DNA of 64,000 nt from Diadema setosum (Eukaryota; Echinodermata; Echinoidea; Diadematoida; Diadematidae), in NCBI GenBank assembly GCA_033980235.1, contig CM067075.1, forward strand, positions 20,348,844 through 20,412,843, read 5' to 3'. Positions 58,901 through 64,000 of this stretch are shown here, piece by piece. The translations under genes were made by a program, and so were the position numbers. Numbering within the stretch: the first letter of the stretch is position 1; each line of letters opens with the position of its first letter. The notes beneath the pieces were generated by a model, which saw only the letters and a list, made by a program, of their open reading frames with translations, was not told the origin of the DNA and made no database searches.

Positions 58901-61900
58901 CAATGGGGGCGTCCTTCAGTGTCATCTCATTGGCAGCGAAAGGTCCCGAAACTTGCAAGTGCAGCGTAAGTACACTTTTGTTGAGTATTTATTACTCCAT
59001 AGGCATTGGAACATGCGGCAAGTCACAATGACGCCATGATTTTCTATGTCTAAACGTTCACCATCCTCTCCACTTGGTGACTTTTCTGTGAGCATGTGCT
59101 GAGGAAAGCTACGATATTTTGCAGGCATACGATGACGTCCTACTCACATAAAATTCCTGAGATTAGTTGCAGCTATTGTTCCGAGATATCTACGATAGCA
59201 AAGCATAAACAATGGTTAATTCTCATGTAGGTGGAGAGAGAACATCTGCATGGGCGTCACCAGGGGGGGGGGGGGATGCGTTGGGTGCGAACGCACCTCC
59301 TTCAGACCCTTACAAAAAAAAAAAAAAAAATCACCACTTCAGTCTGCGAGCGACTTCAACGCCGAACGCTAAATAATTATTCTTGTTTTTTATTTCTTGA
59401 TTTCTTTTTTATTTTGCACCAGAAACAAAAACTTCGTGGGCAAAAACAATTCGCACCCCGGGCTCTGGCAGCACTGATTTTATACATATTACTATTACAG
59501 TGTTTACTATTTATCGACCGTACTGTACATCCGTACGGTTTGCATGTACGTGTTACTTACAAGTATGTAGGGTCTTTGTGCAGCACGTTACTTCTTATCA
59601 ATCCATATTGATAATGTGAGCCCAAGTGCGAGCCTTAGCCTCATTTAAAAAAAAAAAAAAGGGAAAAAAAAGGAGGGGCAAGTATATTATTTTGCCCACC
59701 CCCTCCTATGATTCCCGAGACGAGAAGATTTTCTTGCTTTTTTGACAGAAAAAAAGCTGCCCCCATAAAAACATTGGAGGCGCAAGCATAATCCTATTAT
59801 AATTTTGTTCCCCATAATTAATAATTCCCAAGATGAGAAGATTTTCTTGCTTTTTGACAGAAAAAAAGTTGCCCTATGATAATGGAGGGGCAAGCGCACC
59901 ATTTGCCCCACCCCACATAATTATAATTCCCGAGATGAAAAGATTTTCTTTCTTTTTTATAAGAAATCTGTCCAATTATTTCATCCAAAGTGTGCACGAG
60001 GTGGCAGGTTGCTGAATTTCAATTCTAAAAAAGCAAAGTCTCTCTCATATGGGAGAGGGATACCTCTTCCCACACCCTCCTCCGTTCGGTCTATTTTCCA
60101 TGGACTTAATACACCTATTGACTGACAGATATACAAATGTTTCATCGAAAGTGTGCACCAGATCTGTCACTTTACTTTAAAAAATGCAAAAGTTCCGTCG
60201 TGGGGGAAGGGATATTATCTTCTTTCAATTAACCCTTTCCCGCTGGCCTAGCTAAGGGGGCGATGGGGCAGTCGCCCCCCCCCCCCTATGATTTTGACCG
60301 GGGATTTTGAAGGCGGAAAAAATATAATCGAATATGGGAGAGGTATCTTGCCACCCTCCCATTGCCATGTCCCTTCTATACCTAGTACACTATGGAGAAT
60401 GACAATTACCGAATTTTCCACAAAAAGTGTGCTTCAGATCGCTTTATTTCAATTCTAAAAACTCAAACGCTCCGTCGAGCGGGAGGGGGTATCCCCTTCC
60501 TACATCCTCCCCCTAAGCTCTACCTCACTATCGTCTTTGTACATATACAGATGATGCACACTCGGAATAAGAGCCATTAACACTTCAAAAAAAAACCTAT
60601 TTGTTAAAATTATCATTTTTGGGAGGAGGCTGGAAAAATTCAAGTATTGCACCAAAGATTTGCACAACATCGCTGAATTTTAGGTCTGAAATACAAAATC
60701 ACCTTCGTGTGGGAGGAGAAATACCCTTTATGTACACCCTCGTGTGCATGCTTTTTCTGTTTGATTGCTTAACAGACAGCGTTCATAACATTCATTGTAA
60801 AAATTAATATAAGAAGTTTATTTAAATTATACCATTTCATAGGCAAATTGTTCAATAATAATTTACATCAAAATGTACTACTACCTTAAACAAGTAGGAC
60901 TGTTTCAAGTCGATAAACAAGCAAATACATGCATCAAATTGCACCATTTACAACATCAAAATGCAAAGAGTTCTAACCGTGGGAGGGGGACAACCCCCTC
61001 CACCACCCTCCCTCCCCCCCCCCCCCCCCCCTCCCTCGCTCGCTCCGCTTGCTCGGGCTCGGTCGCGTTCATGACATCAGTGTAAGAATTAATACAAGAA
61101 GCTTATTAAATGATATCATAATAGGCACATTGTTCAATAACAATTTACATCAAAATGTACTGGTACCTTAAACAAGGGGGACTGTTTCAACTCGATAGAG
61201 CCACGCAAAAACCTGCATCAAATTGCTCCATTTACAATATCAAAATGCAAAAAGTTCTCACCGTAGGAGAGGGACACCCCCTCCCACACCCTCTCGCTCA
61301 CTCATTCCGCTCGCTCTCGCTTGGTCGCGTTCATGATATTCAGTGTAAATATTAAAACAGGAAGTTTATTTGGATGATATTATTTTATAGACAAATTGTT
61401 CAAGAATAATCTACATCAAAATGTACTGCTGCCTTAAACAAGTGGGAATGTTTCTAGTCGATAATTGAAACAAGCAAAAACATGCATCAAATTGCACCAT
61501 TTACAACATCAAAATGCAAAAAGTTCTCACGTGGGAGGGGGACACCCCCTCGCTCACTCCGCTCGCTCTTGCTTGGTCGCGTTCATGATGTTCAGTGTAA
61601 ATATTAAAAACAGGAAGTTTATTTATAAACAAATTGTTCAATAATTCCATCAAAATATACCTCTACCTTAAGCAAGTGGGACTGTTTCAAGTCGATAAAA
61701 CAAGCAAAAACATGCACCAAATTGCACCATTTACAACATCAAAAGGCAAAAAGTCATCTCACCGTGGGAGGGGGACAACCCCCTCCCACACCCTCCCCCC
61801 CCCCCCCCCCCCACAAAAAAAAAGAAGAAATCCTAGCTACGCCGGTGCCCTTTCCCCGCTTGGTTAATTCCCTTAAAAAATAAAAAAAAAAAAAAACACT

Positions 61901-63882
61901 AAAAGTCTGGGGATTGAGAGCTTCCGAAATTCCAAATGTCTGTCTAAAAAACTCGTTACATTAAATGTCAAAAGGCACCCCTCTTGAAAAAAAGCTGGTG
62001 ACGCCCCTGCACCTGTATCAAAAAAGACCTTACTGCCATTGTAGTAGGCCCAGCAAGACACGAATTTGGAAATCTCACCTGTACGTCAACTTGGGTGATT
62101 TAAGATGAACTTTCAAACCCCACTATAAAATTATTTACCCAGCTTACAATCTTCTTTGTTGATGCTTTCCCAGGTATATCGGTAGACGCTCAACATTACA
62201 TTCACTGTTTGCTTATTTTCGAAGCAATACAAGTAAAAGACAGTATAATTATGCTTTACCACACTAATAACACCGAATCCTTGTTTTTTAATCATTGTTG
62301 TGTATTATGTAAATTTTTTTTTGATAAAGGTATGTTTATAATGCATGTATGAGCATTCATTATCATGTGTGTGTCTGTTTGTGTGAAGATAGTATATCTC
62401 AATAAGAAGGAGTTATATCATTCGATCGTCTGCCTTTCACCACGTGACAGACGCTCCAGCAGACGATATCATCTGGATCAAGATCGTTGACATCGAGGAC
62501 GGACAAGGAGCCAATGGCCTGAGGATCAAGTGTCACGTCAACCCACGTGACCAGCCATTTCCACCAATGGAAACATACGAGATTGCAATTGATGACGTCA
62601 TCCAGTCATCTTCAAGCTCCCCTTCCGTGACCCTTGAGTCAATTCCGAGTAAATGCGTTGAAATCTCCTGCATCGGTATCAACGACATCGGTAGGACGAC
62701 CACTACAGAGACCTACTGTCCAAGAAGCGGTGGTAAGACAATAATCTGTGATAGCTAACCAGTTTTGCGTCATTGACATTAGAAAGCTTATGAATCAATG
62801 TGGTGTCTTCTTTTTTGGCATCTTATTTTATTGATACACAAAGCACAGAAAAGGTTAAAGCTTCCAAATCCCCCTTTGATTATTACAAGAAAAAAATCCA
62901 TTTCACTTCGAATACACTTAATTGTTTAACCAAATTAAAAAAAAAAACACACTTTCATTTGAAATACACAAATTCATTTGAAGCTAGATCCATCTTAACC
63001 GTCTACCAAATTACTTTAATTCCTGCTCTGATATGATAGTAGTATTTTTGTTGACAATCATTCCTTATTGGTGAATGATACATGAACATTAGTGGCGACA
63101 CGTCTTGGCAGTGCTAAAATAAAGAAAATGCTAACAGTGTTTAGTTGGTATTAATATGATCATCTGTTATAAATAAAATATCAATACTTCTACAACATGG
63201 AGAAGAGTGATTGTGCGTGAAATATTATGAGTGTCTCTGATACATTGTATTACATGCATGAATGCTTTTTAAGTGTTCAACGTATTGCTACTGAAACAAG
63301 TGCAATTGGTGTAAGGACTATCACTGACAATACATTTATTACTCCTTTAACGAGGATAACATTCATGACAAGTCTCACTTATGATTTTATGGTTATAATT
63401 CGCCTAGAACTGATTTTCACCTTCCAGCGTTTTTTGTTTGTTTGTTTGTTTGTTTGTTTGTTTCTTTTTTGTTTTTTGTTTTTTGTATACCGCTGCCCGA
63501 AAATGCAATCTTTCTGGATGTTAAAGACACAACTGACGAGGGGAAAAAGTCAAAAGGACTGATTTTATGCTTGCTTTCTCAGGTCAAGCGCCCCCAGCGA
63601 GTAACATTCTCTCCATCAAGATCCAAGAGATCATTGGAGAAGGAGGTCAGGTCATTCTTGTCATCACGTGTCACGTTGGTCTTAATGACCAGCCGTTCCC
63701 AAACCTTCACACATACGCCATCGAAGTCGACAACGCCACGCTCTCCACGTCCAGCTACGCCTCAGCTGTCTTCAGACCACGCCCACACAACAGGTGCATC
63801 AATGTCACGTGCTCGGGGACGAACGGGATTGGTTGGACCTTCACCAGTCACGAGTACTGTCCGACTTTCGACTCAGAGAAAG
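52885..63882 (+). CDS. SRCR-Ig transmembrane receptor gene, copy 3 (partial, right end outside window)
   Basis: Exons seen: E1 52885-52945, E3 57912-58220, E4 58777-58965, E5 62451-62732, E8 63583-63882; all phase 1 with standard splice sites and lengths equal to the other copies. E6 and E7 are missing: the intron after E5 runs from sequence like that preceding E6 directly into sequence preceding E8. The frame stays open across E5-E8, so the product should have two fewer Ig domains. The TM exon is expected beyond 64000. An alternative first exon with a strong signal peptide lies at 56933. Confidence 0.75.
53342..53538 (+). CDS. Copy 3 exon E2: N-terminal half of an Ig domain, no clear donor
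   Basis: AICSGYDIHGSAVLTWYLNG gives B and C strands. The frame stops at TAG (53536). A GTAGAA occurs at the stop itself, but it would be phase 2 and cannot join the SRCR exon in frame. The weak GTCAGC of the other copies is GCCAGC here. Confidence 0.5.
53539..56549. other. Large intron region E2-E3 of copy 3
   Basis: Non-coding, aligned throughout with 3047-6055 of unit 1. Includes a well-conserved block near 54292-54380 (AGAGGGCGCTTCAAAA and following) that has single-base indels between copies, arguing against coding. Confidence 0.5.
56550..56631 (+). CDS. Copy 3 candidate small Cys-rich exon (E2b)
   Basis: 82 nt (3 more than copies 1 and 2), donor GTGAGT. Reads MDTLYYCCGDNCGQRTCPGY at its end. 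An in-frame 3-nt insertion amid several substitutions is mild support for coding; the acceptor is weak. Confidence 0.33.
56933..56990 (+). CDS. Copy 3 alternative first exon: classical signal peptide
   Basis: ATG at 56933 opens MKKGYYIGMLVLVLAHWVS then a G split across the junction: a two-lysine n-region, a long hydrophobic core and a small-residue c-region, far stronger than the E1 leader. The sequence continues CAGTG-GTGACA; a donor at 56991 leaves phase 1, matching the SRCR exon 0.9 kb downstream (57912). Copy 1 retains the donor motif but has a stop; copy 2 has a transposon there. The donor is moderate (+5 is C) and there is no transcript proof. It could instead be read through into the following acidic stretch (SSDNESHEHEYENEK). 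Confidence 0.45.
57912..58220 (+). CDS. Copy 3 exon E3: SRCR domain
   Basis: 309 nt, phase 1, acceptor ATAATTACAG, donor GTAAGT. The same eight cysteines with ISC, ELGY and WGC. Differences from copies 1 and 2 concentrate in AHFGNAHFGQG and in NSLTDCLRQPWGCENCNHG, the same two loops that differ between copies 1 and 2. Confidence 0.92.
58777..58965 (+). CDS. Copy 3 exon E4: C-terminal half of an Ig domain
   Basis: 189 nt, phase 1. VRSNLTLTPTAAYNGGVLQC: the conserved Asp of the DxGxxxC motif is Tyr here (AAYNGG). This loss may loosen the Ig fold. An extra NLT sequon is created. Confidence 0.83.
59249..62010. mobile_element. 2.8 kb satellite-bearing element in the E4-E5 intron of copy 3
   Basis: GGGCGTCACCAG plus a G run at the left and CTGGTGACGCCCCTG at the right are inverted ends. 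CATCTGCA and CACCTGTA outside them may be an imperfect 8-bp target duplication. Unit 2 has an uninterrupted site near 27450. The interior holds three degenerate units of about 105 bp (59670-59990) and a satellite array (60800-61800). No transposase is seen. Confidence 0.7.
60803..61800. repeat. Satellite array, period about 250-285 bp, four units
   Basis: Units start near 60803, 61087, 61351 and 61603. Each contains ACATCAAAATGTACT or a variant, CTTAAACAAG, GGACTGTTTCAA, GCATCAAATTGC, a GGGAGGGGGACA-CCCCCTC motif and a CGCTCGCT / GGTCGCGTTCATGA block. More diverged relatives extend left to about 60030. Confidence 0.8.
62011..62450. other. Intron right part before E5, copy 3
   Basis: AT-rich and non-coding; it resumes similarity with units 1 and 2 right after the element. 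Confidence 0.5.
62451..62732 (+). CDS. Copy 3 exon E5: Ig-like domain
   Basis: 282 nt, phase 1, acceptor CACGTGACAG. APADDIIWIKIVDIEDGQ, LRIKCHV, DQPFPPMETYEIAIDDVI, CVEISC, IGINDIGRTTTTETYC. Four-cysteine plan intact. In this copy it is joined directly to E8. Confidence 0.85.
63496..63582 (+). pseudogene. Orphan 5' fragment of a divergent Ig-like domain exon
   Basis: The frame reads PLPENAIFLDVKDTTDEGKK then SKGLILC. From P to C it has 25 residues, against 26 in E6 (PAADILSIE to LLILC), with the same start pattern and ending, but it is too different in DNA to be copy 3's E6. The match stops exactly at the B-strand cysteine, where E8 intron sequence (TTGCTTTCTCAG) takes over. There is no AG acceptor before it. 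Best read as a deletion scar. Confidence 0.5.
63583..63882 (+). CDS. Copy 3 exon E8: Ig-like domain (membrane-proximal)
   Basis: 300 nt, phase 1, acceptor GCTTTCTCAG, donor GTATTA. APPASNILSIKIQEI, VITCHVGLNDQPFPNLHTY, RPRPHNRCINVTC, SGTNGIGWTFTSHEYC. The extra cysteine of copies 1 and 2 (TSSCASS) is tyrosine here. The last exon visible in the window. Confidence 0.87.
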
Positions 63883-64000
63883 GTATTATCTATTTCATTT
63901 ACTGTTGTTTTTTTGGTTTTTTTTTTTGCATAAAGCTGTCATTTTGTTTCCTGCAACCTAGAGAGAAAGCGTAAAAAATATGTAACGAAATATGCCAGAA

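Noticed and set aside
63442..63933. A 163-codon frame spanning the orphan domain fragment into E8
   Set aside because: It leaves the E8 coding frame and reads through an intron T-run; the true E8 frame is the one starting at 63583.

Overview
The window reads as eukaryotic, AT-rich genomic DNA from a marine invertebrate, most likely a deuterostome such as an echinoderm. The grounds are intron-rich genes with GT-AG splice sites, a mosaic of SRCR (scavenger receptor cysteine-rich) and Ig-like domains of the sort expanded in echinoderm and cephalochordate genomes, and many short inverted-repeat transposons and microsatellites. Species cannot be fixed from sequence alone. All recognisable protein-coding signal is on the + strand.

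The main content is a head-to-tail tandem array of three paralogous receptor genes: copy 1 (coding about 2404-16121), copy 2 (21158-43569) and copy 3 (from 52885, running off the right edge). Each unit carries a short hydrophobic N-terminal exon (E1), an exon with the first half of an Ig domain (E2), an SRCR exon (E3), an exon with the second half of an Ig domain (E4), up to four single-exon Ig-like domains (E5-E8) and a transmembrane exon with an eight-residue basic tail (E9). E1 and E3-E9 are all phase 1, so domains can be skipped or lost without breaking the frame. Joining E1+E3-E9 gives an uninterrupted 615-codon frame in copies 1 and 2. The product would be a type I surface receptor with one SRCR and several Ig modules and almost no cytoplasmic part, plausibly a recognition receptor needing a signalling partner. 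Function is inferred from domains only.

The copies differ structurally. Copy 3 lacks E6 and E7 and holds, at the deletion scar, the 5' part of a divergent extra Ig domain that I find nowhere else in the window. Copy 3 alone has an intact, classical signal-peptide exon about 0.9 kb upstream of its SRCR exon; it is broken by a stop in copy 1 and missing from copy 2, where a transposon sits. E2 has no convincing splice donor in any copy.

The rest is intron and intergenic DNA shaped by mobile elements, and comparing the three units shows most insertions directly. Copy 1 has a 1.3 kb element of AGGTCA-type repeats (13864-15191), a 0.28 kb palindrome (9236-9519) and a small MITE (7261-7431). Copies 1 and 2 share an older 1.2 kb inverted-repeat element (11211-12368, 37082-38260). 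Copy 2 has a 1.2 kb palindrome of GATAAAC motifs with a possible captured exon (24190-25401), a 7.6 kb hAT-like element with 8-bp target duplications and further elements inside it, including a tRNA-derived SINE (27894-35521), and a triple-nested palindrome with 406-bp arms (40346-43192). A 4.2 kb composite insertion (about 46905-51105) lies between copies 2 and 3. Copy 3 has a 2.8 kb satellite-rich element (about 59249-62010). No rRNA, functional tRNA, CRISPR, operon or prokaryotic feature was seen.
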